Assembly: GCA_963713505.1 (NCBI GenBank) | Contig: CAVQMC010000025.1 | Span: 62,001-126,000, forward strand | Direction of reading: 5' to 3' | Length of the DNA: 64,000 nucleotides | DNA from: CAVQMC01 sp963713505 | GTDB lineage: Bacteria > Bacteroidota > Ignavibacteria > Ignavibacteriales > Ignavibacteriaceae | In this document: piece by piece, positions 9,691 to 19,776 of the stretch | How positions within the stretch are numbered: the first letter of the stretch is position 1 | How the letters are laid out: each line of letters starts with the position of its first letter | Translations under genes and position numbers: made by a program | Notes under the pieces: model-generated | Databases searched by the model: none | What the model was told of the DNA's origin: nothing | The model's input: only the letters and a program-made list of their open reading frames with translations

Positions 9691-11914
9691 TTGTATACAT
9701 TAAAAAAAATATTATCATCTTATAATTACCTTTCATTTTATATAATAATTCTAATTTTATTTGATATTCTTTTACTCCAATTTCCTTTAACTAATGTATT
9801 CGGATATGAATATGCTTTGTTTAATTCTGTAATTATTGTTCTGTTAAGCGGAATATTCAATATAACTTTGCAAGGTAAAAATGTTTTCCCTGAACAGAAT
9901 AAAGATAATTTTGATAAATCTTCCGCGATATTCTTTTTAGTATTTTTGATTTTACCGGCGGTTATTTCAATTATTAATTCATTTTTTACAATAAGCTGTT
10001 CGTATATAGAAGGATTAAAATTTTATCTAGTGCTTGTACTTCCTTCAATAGTTATTGGATTTGCACTTGGAATGTTTACGGTTGTTTTCATTAAAAGATT
10101 CAGAATTATTTTCTTCTTACTTATTTACTTGATCATTTTTTCAATTACTTTTTTTGAATTGTATTACAATCCCCAGATATATTTCTTCAATCCAATTTTT
10201 GGCTATTTTCCCGGGACAATTTATGATGAAGCTATTTCTGTTGATTTTAGACTAGTTGTTTATCGTTTACTAAATTTAATTTATTTCGGAAGTTTATTTT
10301 ATATTTTATATCGATTCACATTTAAAACATCAAAACTTACTAAGAAATTAATATTTTGGCCTGTTTTAATTATACCGGTTTTATTTATTTATTTTTCTCC
10401 TCAATTTGGTTTTTCTACTACATTTTCAAAATTAGAAAAAGATTTAGGAGGGAAAGCTGTCACTCCGCATTTCAATATTTATTATCCAGCAAGTTTGGAT
10501 TCAAATTATGTTAAAAACTTAATATTGAATCATGAATATTATTACAACCAGCTAAATTCATTTTTCCAATTTAAAATTTCAAAAAGAGTTAATTCATTTG
10601 TCTTTTTAGATAACAGACAAAAAAAAGAATTGTTCGGGTCTCAAAATGCTGATGTTGCAAAAACCTGGCAGTATTCAATTTACATTACTAGAGATGATTA
10701 TAATTCAACTTTAAAACATGAACTAGCTCATTGTTATTCTGCGGATTTTGGGGTCGGGATATTTAAAGTGGCAGACGGATTAAATCCGTCTTTAATAGAA
10801 GGAATAGCTACTGCTGCCGATCCGATTTATGATAACAACAGCATAGACTATTTGGCTTATCAAGCTTATAATAACGGATTCAAAGTTGAAATGAGTAAAC
10901 TGTATAATCAATTTAATTTCTTTTTGAATACTTCAAGTTTATCTTATATATATGCAGGTTCTTTTACAAAATATTTGATAAAAGTATATGGCATTAAAAA
11001 ATTTATTTCTCTGTATAAAGATTTAGATTTTTATAAAGTTTATGGTGATTCGATTAATGCTATTCAAAATGATTATTACAATTATTTGGAAAGCTTACAT
11101 TATTCCTCAAACATAAATAAGACATATTATTATTTTGGAAGTAAATCTATTTTTTATAAAGTTTGTCCGAGGTATGTTGCAAAAATGCTCCAGGATGCAT
11201 GGAGCGAATATAGCCATTAAAAATTATAAACATTCTCTAAATAGTTTTAATGAAATTCTTAAAGTAACAAATAATTATTCGGCATTAATTGGAAAAGCCA
11301 GAAGCATGGCTAAGCTGAATGACAGAGAAAAAGCAATAAAGTTATTAGAAGTAAAACTTCCGGATTTTCAAAATACATCCGACTACTACAATTTAGAATT
11401 TACATTAGCTGATCTGTTAGCAGAAAATAAAAATTATTTTAATGCAGATACTCTATACACAAGTATTATAAATCAAAATCCAAGTAATAATTTATATTAT
11501 CTTTCCAGTTTAAGAAAAAAGCTTATTTCAAATTACCAAATTGCAGATTATTTGAACGGAAGTGAATTAGATAAATTTCTTATTTTATCTGAAATGAATA
11601 AAAAGAATTATGTTTACAGCGGTATTCCGGTGCTTATTGATTTATCGGATTACCTTGGTGAAAATTATGATATGTTTGTTAAAGATTTTGATAAATCTTT
11701 AAATGTCGATGATTTTATTAGCAGTTATGCAGTTTATAGACTTTCGTTATATATGAGTGAAAATGCAGATTTTTCAAGGAGCAGAAAAATGGCAGCTTTA
11801 TCTATAAGATATGGCCGAGATAAAAATTTTAATGCAATTTTAATGGATAACTTTAATAAAATAAATTGGATTTATTCTCATAGTAAAGATATAATTAACA
11901 TTTCTCACTATTAG
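9691..11914 (+). CDS. Polytopic membrane zinc metallopeptidase (peptidase MA-like) with TPR-like tail (frameshifted)
   Basis: TTG start 1 bp after the murA stop. The first 250 residues contain about seven hydrophobic segments. A soluble region then carries HELAH (zinc ligands and catalytic Glu) and a downstream LIEGIAT segment that can supply the third ligand of a gluzincin. The frame breaks at about 11212-11223 and continues to 11914 with helical repeats resembling TPRs (SFNEILKV, EKAIKLLEVKLPDF). Joined length is about 740 residues. The pattern matches peptidase MA-like membrane proteins. Substrate unknown. Confidence 0.65.
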
Positions 11915-11925
11915 AGAAAATAAAT

Positions 11926-13050
11926 ATGAGTGAACAAGATAAAACATCCATAAAATATCTAAAGCTTATAACTTACTTCCTAGGTTTTTTATCTTTTGTC
12001 TTAATTGTTTATATCTTGATGGCTTTAAAAGATATATTAATTCCGGTAACAGTCGCAATATTTTTAACTTTTCTTTTTCATCCTTTATTGGATCTTCTTA
12101 AAAAATATAAAATACCAAAATGGTTGTCTTTGGTTTTTATTTTTATAGTTATATCAGGAATTTATTATTTAATTGGTTTGCTCCTAGTTTCTAACTTCGG
12201 AACATTTCAAGATAAATTACAATCTTATGCAACTAATCTTTCTGGGTTTATTCAAGATTTGCTGAGTCCTTTCAACATTACTTTATCTGAACTTTCTCAA
12301 ATGCTTAACTTTAAAGTTGAACAATTCAATATTAATTCTATTTTTCAAAGTTTATTTAAAGCAGGAATTATTCAAAATGTATTTAATTCTTTTTCTTCCA
12401 TGCTGGGAGACTTTTTTATAATAATTATTTTTTGGCTCTTAATGATGCTTGGTAAAAATAAATTTGAAGAAAGATTAAAAGTTGCTTTCGAATCAAAAAG
12501 ATCTGTTGTTGAAAAAAATATTGAAACAATTAACAAACAACTTCAATCATATATTGTTATTAAAACTATTACAAGTTTAATTACAGGTTTTATAGTTACT
12601 ATTATTTTACTTATTTACGGAATTGATTATGCAATTATTTGGGGAATTTTAACTTTTATATTGAATTATATTCCAAATATCGGATCTTTTATTGCAACAT
12701 TATTTCCAATATTAATATCATTTCTAGAAAATGGATTCGGGTTTACAACAATATCTTTAGCTGCTCTTTTAATTATAAACCAGAATATAATTGGAAGTTT
12801 TGTTGAACCGCATTACATGGGCAGACAAATGGATTTAAGCACTGTCTTTGTTTTGTTTTCATTAATCTTTTGGGGCTGGGTTTGGGGAATTGTCGGAATG
12901 TTTTTATCTGTTCCAATTTCTGCTAGTATAAAAATATTATTCAGTAATATTGAGCCTTTAAAACCAATTGCAATTTTAATGGGAAGTAAAGCAGAAAGAC
13001 TTCATGATGACGGTGTCCAGACAAATATAGACTATTACTTGAAAAAATAA
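11926..13050 (+). CDS. AI-2E family transporter (PerM/YdiK type)
   Basis: A 374-residue integral membrane protein with paired N-terminal helices, a soluble stretch rich in FNINS-type segments, then a C-terminal bundle of helices containing the family signature region (ILNYIPNIGSF, ATLFPILIS) and GSFVEPHYMGRQMDLSTVFV. Members are proposed exporters (autoinducer-2, Na+/H+ in some). Starts 11 bp after the metallopeptidase gene and is followed closely by cca, so likely co-transcribed. The transported substrate cannot be told from sequence. Confidence 0.9.
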   Translation: MSEQDKTSIKYLKLITYFLGFLSFVLIVYILMALKDILIPVTVAIFLTFLFHPLLDLLKKYKIPKWLSLVFIFIVISGIYYLIGLLLVSNFGTFQDKLQSYATNLSGFIQDLLSPFNITLSELSQMLNFKVEQFNINSIFQSLFKAGIIQNVFNSFSSMLGDFFIIIIFWLLMMLGKNKFEERLKVAFESKRSVVEKNIETINKQLQSYIVIKTITSLITGFIVTIILLIYGIDYAIIWGILTFILNYIPNIGSFIATLFPILISFLENGFGFTTISLAALLIINQNIIGSFVEPHYMGRQMDLSTVFVLFSLIFWGWVWGIVGMFLSVPISASIKILFSNIEPLKPIAILMGSKAERLHDDGVQTNIDYYLKK

Positions 13051-13063
13051 TTTAATAATTATA

Positions 13064-14465
13064 ATGAATTTTAAAGAAGCTCTTCGGAAATTACCATTCT
13101 TAAAACAAGCCTCCCAAACTGCTGAAGAATTAAATGTAGATGCATTTATTGTCGGTGGTTTTGTAAGGGATTTTATTTTAAAGCGAAATAAAAACGAAAT
13201 TGATTTTTTAATAATTGGAGACGGACCTTCATTTGCAAATATATTTGCTAACAAACTTGGTATAAAAGATATATCAATATTTAAAAATTTCGGGACTGCT
13301 CATTTTCATTTTAATGGCTTTGATCTGGAATTTGTTGGCGCAAGAAAAGAATCATATAAAAGAGGAAGCAGAAAACCGGATGTTCTGCCGGGCAGTTTTC
13401 AAGATGATATTAACAGGAGAGATTTTACAATAAACACCTTAGCTGTTTCAATCAATAAGAATAAATTCGGTGAATTAATCGACACCTTTAATGGATTTAA
13501 AGATATAGAAAAGAAAATAATTAAAACTCCAATTGATCCTTTGATTACTTTTAATGATGATCCTTTAAGAATATTAAGAGCTTATAGATTTGCTTCACAA
13601 TTGAGTTTTAAAGTTGATGATGAAATTAATTCGGCAGCAAAACGACTTAAAGAAAGATTAAATATTGTATCGCAAGAAAGAATTACAGACGAATTTCTAA
13701 AAATAATTGCTTCACCGAAACCATCTATTGGGCTTAAAATTATTGCATGATTCAGAAGTCCTTTCAGTTATTTTTCCTGAGATATCTAATCTTGCCGGGG
13801 TTGATCAGAGAAAAGATTTTCATCATAAAGATGTTTTTTTACATACATGCCAGGTTATTGATAATATTTCTAAGGAAACAGATAATGTTTGGCTGCGATT
13901 TGCTGCCTTAGTTCATGATATTGCAAAACCGCAGACAAAAAAGTTTGTGGAAGGAATTGGCTGGACTTTCCACGGGCATGAGGAAATCGGCGCAAGAATG
14001 ATGAAAAAAATCTTTAAAAGAATGAAGTTCCCCTTATCTAAACTTGAGTATATTGAAAAATTAATTAGACTTCATTTAAGACCGATTGCTCTTGCTAAAG
14101 AAGAAGTAACTGATTCCGCGGTTAGAAGACTTATAGTTGCAGCCGGAGAAGACTTAGAAGATTTAATTACTTTATGCCGGGCAGATATTACAAGTAAAAA
14201 TTATGAAAAGGTTGCTAAATATTTGGAAAACTATGAAAACGTTATGCAGAAAGTCAGAGAAGTAAAAGAAAAAGATAAATTAAGAGAATTTCAATCTCCG
14301 GTAAGAGGAGAAACGATAATGGAAGTATGCAAATTAAAACCTTCAAAAAAAGTCGGTGAAATTAAAAAAGCTATCGAAGATGCGATTCTCGATGGAAAAA
14401 TCGGGAATAATTATGAAGAAGCTTATGAATATCTTCTTAAAATTAAAGATGATTTTATAGAATGA
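13064..14465 (+). CDS. cca: CCA tRNA nucleotidyltransferase with HD domain (frameshifted)
   Basis: Adds or repairs the 3' CCA of tRNAs. The N-terminal nucleotidyltransferase head shows FIVGGFVRD and EIDFLIIGDG (metal-binding carboxylate), then RRDFTINTLA and DDPLRILRAYRFASQL. The C-terminal part has an HD domain (FAALVHDIAKP). The frame breaks at the A4 run 13736-13739; with three As the sequence reads GLKLLHDSEVLS without interruption. Joined length is about 467 residues. The tRNA in this window has no encoded CCA, consistent with need for the enzyme. Confidence 0.93.
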
Positions 14466-14472
14466 TAAGATT

Positions 14473-15144
14473 TTATTTTACAACTTTTTCAAAATGCTGA
14501 TAATCTTTTGTGTGAATCCAGTTCCCCCCCCATATCCATCCTTTATCTAAAAATAATTTTACAATAAGAGAATTTTTAGTTATTGTTCCTTCTTTTTTAG
14601 GATCATAAACAGAACCTTCCGGATATGAAATACCATTTGTTATTTGCGGATTTAAATAAGGATTAATATCAATTGCCGTACCGTATGCATGATTTGATAA
14701 TTTTTTAGTTCCTTTTACAAGTCTGTAATTGAATGCAGAAGTATTATTATCCTGCATAGATTTTTCATCATCCCAATTATATTTTATTATTGGAATTACT
14801 CTTGCAATTGGGAAATGATCTTCTCTCAACTTTTCAAAAATTTCTTTTATATCTTCAGCAATTTTTTTATTAATAACTAATTGTCCCTGATGCAGTTTTC
14901 CATCAAATGAATAATAATCTACATCCAACAGCATGAGTGATCTTTTAATTTTTGCAGGAAATTCCTTATTTTCAATAGCCTTTTCGAAAGTGTAATTACA
15001 ATCAATGATTAATTTAGATTTGCTGCTGTTTTGTTGGTTCATATTTAGTGATCCATTATTTTTAACATTTTGTGAATATGTATTCTTATTTATGGTTACG
15101 TTAAATATCAAAAGAATATATATAAAGTGCAGAAAAAATTTCAT
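14473..15144 (-). CDS. Secreted M15-family D-Ala-D-Ala carboxypeptidase-like protein
   Basis: A 223-residue protein with an N-terminal signal peptide (hydrophobic 3-18, possible cleavage near TYSQN). The C-terminal half carries the M15 zinc-site pattern: HAYGTAIDINPYLNP (His and Asp ligands) and WGGNW...DYQHFE with the catalytic Glu-side and last His. Members cleave the terminal D-Ala or peptidoglycan cross-bridges in the periplasm. Convergent with cca and divergent from the FKBP gene. Confidence 0.85.
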   Translation of the reverse strand: MKFFLHFIYILLIFNVTINKNTYSQNVKNNGSLNMNQQNSSKSKLIIDCNYTFEKAIENKEFPAKIKRSLMLLDVDYYSFDGKLHQGQLVINKKIAEDIKEIFEKLREDHFPIARVIPIIKYNWDDEKSMQDNNTSAFNYRLVKGTKKLSNHAYGTAIDINPYLNPQITNGISYPEGSVYDPKKEGTITKNSLIVKLFLDKGWIWGGNWIHTKDYQHFEKVVK

Positions 15145-15222
15145 TATTTTTAATTAAAATATTAGCGATTTTTAAAAGATGTATAATATTGCATAAATTT
15201 AGAGTAAAATAAAAGGAACAAA

Positions 15223-16050
15223 ATGAAAAAGCTTTTTGTATTTATATTTTTAGTTTTTGCAGTAATAGGCTGTTCGAATAAAAATAATAGTGCCGTTAAA
15301 CTTAATTCCGGTTTACAATATAAAGATGACTCTACCGGAACAGGAAAAACTGCAGAAATTGGAGACTTGGTTTCGCTTCATTTTGCAGGCTGGCTGGTTA
15401 AAGATTCAGCAAATCTTTTTGCAGATTGGTCTAAAGATAATAAATATGCTTCTGCCAGTATTGGAAATTCCAGGATGTATCATAAACCGGTACAATATGT
15501 ATTAGGAAATGAAAATTTTATAAAAGGTCTGGACGAAGGAGTTGTTGGAATGAAAGAAGGAGGGACTAGAACCATTATACTTCCTCCCGATGTTGCTTAT
15601 GGTAAAGTTGGTTACGGACCAATTCCTCCTAATTCAACTATAAAAGTTGTTGTCAATTTGTTAAATGTCAAAAAGGTTCCCAAAGTTACCGAATGGAATG
15701 TTGATTCAAGTAAGTTCCAGACAACGAGCAGTGGTTTAAAATATGCAATTATTAAGGAAGGTTCCGGTGCCAAAGTAAAAAGCGGAGATACCGTTACAGT
15801 TCATTATAGCGGATTTTTATTGGATGGTAAAAAATTCGACAGTTCTGTTGAAAGAGATCAGCCTTTTACTTTTGTTGTTGATAAACACCAGGTTATAAAA
15901 GGTTGGGATGAAGGTGTGAAATTTTTAAAGAAAGGTTCTAAAGCTCAATTAATAATTCCGCCGGATCTTGCATACGGAGCTAGACAATTAGGGGCAATTC
16001 CTCCAAATAGTACTTTAGTGTTCGATGTTGAAATTGTTGATGTAAAATAA
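15223..16050 (+). CDS. Lipoprotein with two FKBP-type peptidyl-prolyl isomerase domains
   Basis: A 275-residue protein with a lipoprotein signal (lipobox VIGC, Cys17). Two tandem FKBP domains: residues about 25-150, and 160-275 with GDTVTVHYSGFLLDGKKFDS and IPPDLAYGARQLGAIPPNST. Both keep the isomerase core (YG, IPPNS). Such lipoproteins assist folding of envelope proteins. An AAAGGAA-like ribosome site precedes the ATG. Monocistronic: divergent upstream gene, terminator downstream. Confidence 0.92.
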   Translation: MKKLFVFIFLVFAVIGCSNKNNSAVKLNSGLQYKDDSTGTGKTAEIGDLVSLHFAGWLVKDSANLFADWSKDNKYASASIGNSRMYHKPVQYVLGNENFIKGLDEGVVGMKEGGTRTIILPPDVAYGKVGYGPIPPNSTIKVVVNLLNVKKVPKVTEWNVDSSKFQTTSSGLKYAIIKEGSGAKVKSGDTVTVHYSGFLLDGKKFDSSVERDQPFTFVVDKHQVIKGWDEGVKFLKKGSKAQLIIPPDLAYGARQLGAIPPNSTLVFDVEIVDVK

Positions 16051-16068
16051 AATTAACATTTGCATTTT

Positions 16069-16137
16069 AAAGCTGTTTGAAAAGTCATAACCAATTTAAT
16101 CTAGAATTGATGTAAATCTGACTTTTTGAACAGCTTT
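16069..16137. terminator. Long convergent terminator hairpin
   Basis: Arms 16069-16087 (AAAGCTGTTTGAAAAGTCA) and 16119-16137 are nearly perfect reverse complements around a 31-base loop. It sits between two convergent genes and ends in T-rich sequence in both directions. Confidence 0.7.
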
Positions 16138-17007
16138 TTATATATAATAATTTATTAATGATATTGCCTGCGAATAATAACCGCTTCCGAATAAATTCAA
16201 ATGATTTAATACATGATAAAGTTTATAAATATTTTCCCGGTATTCACTTCCCTCAGGCAGAGGGAAAAATTCATTATATGCTTTGTAAAACTCGCTGTTG
16301 AATCCTCCGAATAATTTTGTCATTCCAAGATCGGCTTCTCTATGTCCGTAATATACAGCAGGATCAATAAGAGCCGCATTTCCGTTTTCATCAATCATAT
16401 AATTGCCTCCCCATAAATCACCATGAAGTAAAGATGGTTTTTCCAAGCTGTCTGATAAAATATTCTCAATCTTATTTTCAAGTTTTTTAATCCCGTTTTT
16501 TAATTCTTCTGTTGTATAACCTTTTTTCTCGGCTAATTTATATTGAAATAATATTCTGTTATTAAAGTAAAAGTTTATCCAATTATTTTTTTCATTTTCA
16601 GAACATAAATTTTTTTGCGGATTTGAACCGATGTAATTGTCTTCATAAAATCCAAAATGTTCGGAATGATATTGATGAAGTTGAGCAAATTTTCTTCCGA
16701 AATCTTCAAAAAAAGTCTTTGATCTGCGGCCTTGATGAAGAAATTCCAATAATATAAACTCGTTGTTTTTAATAATTACTTGCGGAACTCTTATAGCTTT
16801 TGCTTTCTCTAATTCTAATAATCCATTCGCTTCTTTAATGAACATATCGCTGCTGCTGTCATTTATTTTTAAGAAGAACTGTTCATTATTTAAAGTCTCA
16901 ATTTTATATGCATTGCTTATACATCCGCCGGAAAGGGAAGTAGCATTCACTATTTTTTTATTTAAATAATCTTCTATCTTTTTCTTTAATTCATTGCTCA
17001 AGATCAT
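16138..17007 (-). CDS. Fructosamine/ketosamine-3-kinase family protein
   Basis: A 289-residue APH-fold kinase. Seen: the catalytic-loop region LLHGDLWGGNYM and the metal-binding segment ALIDPAVYYGHREADLGM, both diagnostic of the FN3K family. These enzymes phosphorylate the sugar of glycated lysines (in bacteria mostly ribulosamines or erythrulosamines) so that the adduct falls off, a protein-repair step. It overlaps the LMW phosphatase gene by 17 bp, so the two are co-expressed. Confidence 0.9.
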   Translation of the reverse strand: MILSNELKKKIEDYLNKKIVNATSLSGGCISNAYKIETLNNEQFFLKINDSSSDMFIKEANGLLELEKAKAIRVPQVIIKNNEFILLEFLHQGRRSKTFFEDFGRKFAQLHQYHSEHFGFYEDNYIGSNPQKNLCSENEKNNWINFYFNNRILFQYKLAEKKGYTTEELKNGIKKLENKIENILSDSLEKPSLLHGDLWGGNYMIDENGNAALIDPAVYYGHREADLGMTKLFGGFNSEFYKAYNEFFPLPEGSEYRENIYKLYHVLNHLNLFGSGYYSQAISLINYYI

Positions 17008-17476
17008 CTTCCAATCTCCTTAATAATCCTTTGCAGCCGTCTTTTAGAATATCAAGTACAAACTCAAAACCGGATCCACCTCCAAAATATGGATCTGGAA
17101 CATATTCAATATCATAATTCGTACAAAATTCAACAAACTTAAATATTTTATTAAAGTATGTTTTTTTAAAATCCATGTTGGTAACTACAGAATAATTTTC
17201 ATTATCCATTGTAATTATATAATCAAATTTTTCAAAATCTTTCATTGGATTAAATTGTCTTGCTGTATGATCTAAATGAATATTTCTTTTAACAGCATGT
17301 TCAATCATTCTGGCATCCGGATATTCCCCGATATGATAATCCGAAGTTCCTGCTGAATCAACAAATATTTTATCTTGAAGATTTTCTGTTAATATTATTT
17401 TTTTCATTATTGCTTCTGCTGATGGAGATCTGCAGATGTTTCCCAAGCAAACAAAAAGTACATTAATTTTTTCCAT
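16991..17476 (-). CDS. Low-molecular-weight protein-tyrosine-phosphatase family protein
   Basis: A 161-residue protein with the P-loop signature VCLGNICRSPSAEA (nucleophilic Cys and Arg of the CX5R loop) near the N-terminus and the general-acid segment VPDPYFGG near 125-135. Cytoplasmic. The coupled downstream gene is a ketosamine kinase. Bacterial LMW phosphatases in that setting can act on phosphorylated sugar-amine adducts rather than on phosphotyrosine, so a deglycation role is plausible (inference). Confidence 0.93.
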   Translation of the reverse strand: MEKINVLFVCLGNICRSPSAEAIMKKIILTENLQDKIFVDSAGTSDYHIGEYPDARMIEHAVKRNIHLDHTARQFNPMKDFEKFDYIITMDNENYSVVTNMDFKKTYFNKIFKFVEFCTNYDIEYVPDPYFGGGSGFEFVLDILKDGCKGLLRRLEDDLEQ

Positions 17477-17638
17477 ATATATAAACCGAATTAAGTGTTA
17501 TTAATCACTTAAGAAATTGATACTATTTTATTATTATTATTTGTAAATTTCTCAAACGACATCATATAAACGATTCTAAATTAAAAAATTTAATTGCGAT
17601 AAAATAAGTAATTACTCACTAATTTCTAAAGGAGTTTT

Positions 17639-17989
17639 ATGGCTTACATTATAACAAAGCTTTGCTTAGACTGCAAAGATGTTGCATGTACTCAAGTTTG
17701 TCCCGTAGACTGCATTTATGAATATTCCGGTGATGATCCTTCTATACCTAAAAATATGTTATTGATTGATCCGGATGAATGTATTGATTGTAATGCGTGT
17801 GTTCCTGAATGTCCATGGGAGGCTATTTTTGAAGAAGACTTAGTCCCTGATGTTTTCCAAGATGACATAGAATTAAATGCAAGAATTGTAGATAAAAAGA
17901 GATTTGTTCCAAAGAGACCGGACGATCAAGAAATGCCGACTCCGGATGAAGTGAAAGCTAATAAAGAAAAATGGGGTTATAAGAGTTAA
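17639..17989 (+). CDS. Ferredoxin, seven-iron ([3Fe-4S][4Fe-4S]) type
   Basis: A 116-residue soluble protein. Cys pattern: an N-terminal set (CLDCKDVACTQVCPVDC) followed by CIDCNACVPECP. The overall arrangement matches Azotobacter-type ferredoxin I, with a short C-terminal extension. It transfers electrons at low potential. A strong ribosome site (AAAGGAG, 6 bases before the ATG) suggests high expression. Monocistronic. Which Cys residues bind each cluster is inferred from the family. Confidence 0.92.
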   Translation: MAYIITKLCLDCKDVACTQVCPVDCIYEYSGDDPSIPKNMLLIDPDECIDCNACVPECPWEAIFEEDLVPDVFQDDIELNARIVDKKRFVPKRPDDQEMPTPDEVKANKEKWGYKS

Positions 17990-18170
17990 CTTTTATGAGA
18001 GATTTAAGAAAATAGGTGAGTTTCGCTTTTTTAAACATGTATAAAATTCTAGCCTTAGTGTGGCAAATTATATACAAAAGATCATATCAAAATCTTATTT
18101 CCAATTAAAACGATAATATTTTAATTGGCATTTCATTTGAAATATTCCCTGAAATTTCTGGGAAATTAAA

Positions 18171-18809
18171 ATGAAAAAGATAATATTAATTTTTGTGATT
18201 TTATTTTCTGTTAAATCGTTTAGTCAATGGAATTCAGCGTCGATAAAATTAGGAGTCTTTGATCCTCAGGCAGTAGACGGCGGATTTATCATCGGATACG
18301 AAGGAAATCATTTTTTTGATAATCGTTTATCTTTAGGCTGGAGTGTTGACTGGTTTCATAAAAATTATGTTGATAGCAAACTTGTCGGGGATTTTAATCA
18401 ATATTACGGCGGAGTTGACGGAACAATTAATGAACTTCGAGCAACTACTAATATTCACGATTTTCCTTTTATGCTGAATATGACCGCTAATTTTCCTGTT
18501 GCTAGATTAACTAAATTCTATTTAACTGGTGGAATTGGTGCTGAAGTTTTGTTAATAAATTACAGGAATTTCCAAAACCCCGATCAAGATGAATTAAAAG
18601 GTGCTTTTGATTTTAACTGGCAGATCGGAATGGGAATTCTATACGAAATTGGAAGAAGATCGGATATATTTGGTGAATTGGCTTATCATAATTCTGCACC
18701 AAGCTGGCAGTATGAAGTAACAGATAGTAATGGTTTTACCAGAACATTTGAAAGAGTCTTTGATATGAGCGGAATTATGTTTCGAGTAGGATTTAGATTT
18801 TACTATTGA
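18171..18809 (+). CDS. Outer-membrane beta-barrel protein
   Basis: A 212-residue protein with a signal peptide (MKKIILIFVILFSVKSFSQ) and alternating aromatic/polar strands, for example LTGGIGAEVLLINY. It ends with an aromatic final strand (FRVGFRFYY), typical of an OmpA/OprF-size 8-stranded barrel recognised by the Bam machinery. No enzyme motif. Function unknown; the fold call is moderately sure. Confidence 0.7.
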   Translation: MKKIILIFVILFSVKSFSQWNSASIKLGVFDPQAVDGGFIIGYEGNHFFDNRLSLGWSVDWFHKNYVDSKLVGDFNQYYGGVDGTINELRATTNIHDFPFMLNMTANFPVARLTKFYLTGGIGAEVLLINYRNFQNPDQDELKGAFDFNWQIGMGILYEIGRRSDIFGELAYHNSAPSWQYEVTDSNGFTRTFERVFDMSGIMFRVGFRFYY

Positions 18810-18820
18810 TGGATTATATT

Positions 18821-19240
18821 TTATTCGCCTTGTAATGTAACAACAATTTTTCTTATACCACCGTTATTACGATGTTCGCATAGATAAATTCCCTGCCAGG
18901 TACCGAAATTGAATTTACCATTGGTTATAGGAATTGTTAAGCTGCATCCTAATACTGATGATTTTATGTGGGCAGGCATATCATCAGGGCCTTCCGAAGT
19001 ATGGTCATAGTAAGAATTATTTTCTGGAATAATTCTATTTAGATGATTATCCAGATCGGTTCTTACATCTCCGGAAACGTTTTCATTTATTGTTAATGAT
19101 GCTGAAGTATGTTTTAGAAAAATATTTGCTATACCTGTTTTAATATTTTTTAATTCCGGTAATTGATTACAAACTTCATCTGTTATTATGCTAATCCCTT
19201 TATTCCTGGATTTTAATTTAATTTCTTTTTGTATCCACAT
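18821..19240 (-). CDS. YjbQ-family secondary thiamine-phosphate synthase-like protein
   Basis: A 139-residue protein of the UPF0047/YjbQ family, recognised by FLKHTSASLTINEN, DHTSEGPDDMPAHIKS and the C-terminal LCEHRNNGGIRKIVVTLQGE with conserved His residues. Some members have weak thiamine-phosphate synthase activity; the true role is not settled. It starts 2 bp after the OB-fold gene, so the two are probably one operon. Confidence 0.92.
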   Translation of the reverse strand: MWIQKEIKLKSRNKGISIITDEVCNQLPELKNIKTGIANIFLKHTSASLTINENVSGDVRTDLDNHLNRIIPENNSYYDHTSEGPDDMPAHIKSSVLGCSLTIPITNGKFNFGTWQGIYLCEHRNNGGIRKIVVTLQGE

Positions 19241-19242
19241 AT

Positions 19243-19677
19243 TTATTGCTTGATGATATTATCAACTTCTATTTTGCAGCCTTTTACAAAATTATATGAA
19301 TCGGTTCCTACACATTTGCCTCTTACAATTACATCTGTTCCTTGAGGAAATTTACCGGCATCAAACTCCGAAGATGAGTTTGTAAAGAAACAAAATAAAT
19401 CTACGCCGCCTGCAGTTGTATTTAATTCTAAAACATTTCTAGTATTCATAATTTTGTAATAGGCCTTAACTTTTCCCCGCACTTCTATTTGCTGATTTAA
19501 GAATATTTTATCTGCTGATTGTTTATCTTCTGCATATTGTCTCGCTAATTCTATAGCTGATATTTTAGTCGGAGTTAATTCGTTGTAAACCAATATAGCA
19601 GCTAATAAAATTCCAAAAAATACTAGAATATAAATTCCGGTTTTTCTTTTCATAAATTCTTTAAGGTTTTGGTACAA
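19243..19677 (-). CDS. Membrane-anchored OB-fold (tRNA_anti-like) protein
   Basis: 144 residues; one N-terminal transmembrane helix (about 13-31), then an OB-fold domain with the pattern QQIEVRGKVKAYY...VIVRGKCVG. This resembles the tRNA_anti-like small envelope proteins of Bacteroidota. An internal Met at residue 9 may be the true start. Located 2 bp before the YjbQ gene. Function unknown. Confidence 0.65.
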   Translation of the reverse strand: MYQNLKEFMKRKTGIYILVFFGILLAAILVYNELTPTKISAIELARQYAEDKQSADKIFLNQQIEVRGKVKAYYKIMNTRNVLELNTTAGGVDLFCFFTNSSSEFDAGKFPQGTDVIVRGKCVGTDSYNFVKGCKIEVDNIIKQ

Positions 19678-19776
19678 AATAGTAAATTATTACTATAAAA
19701 TAATAATATTAAATTCATATCTGTTTTTATAATTCGGTATTTTTTAATATTCTTAATATAATCTTAAAAATTTATT

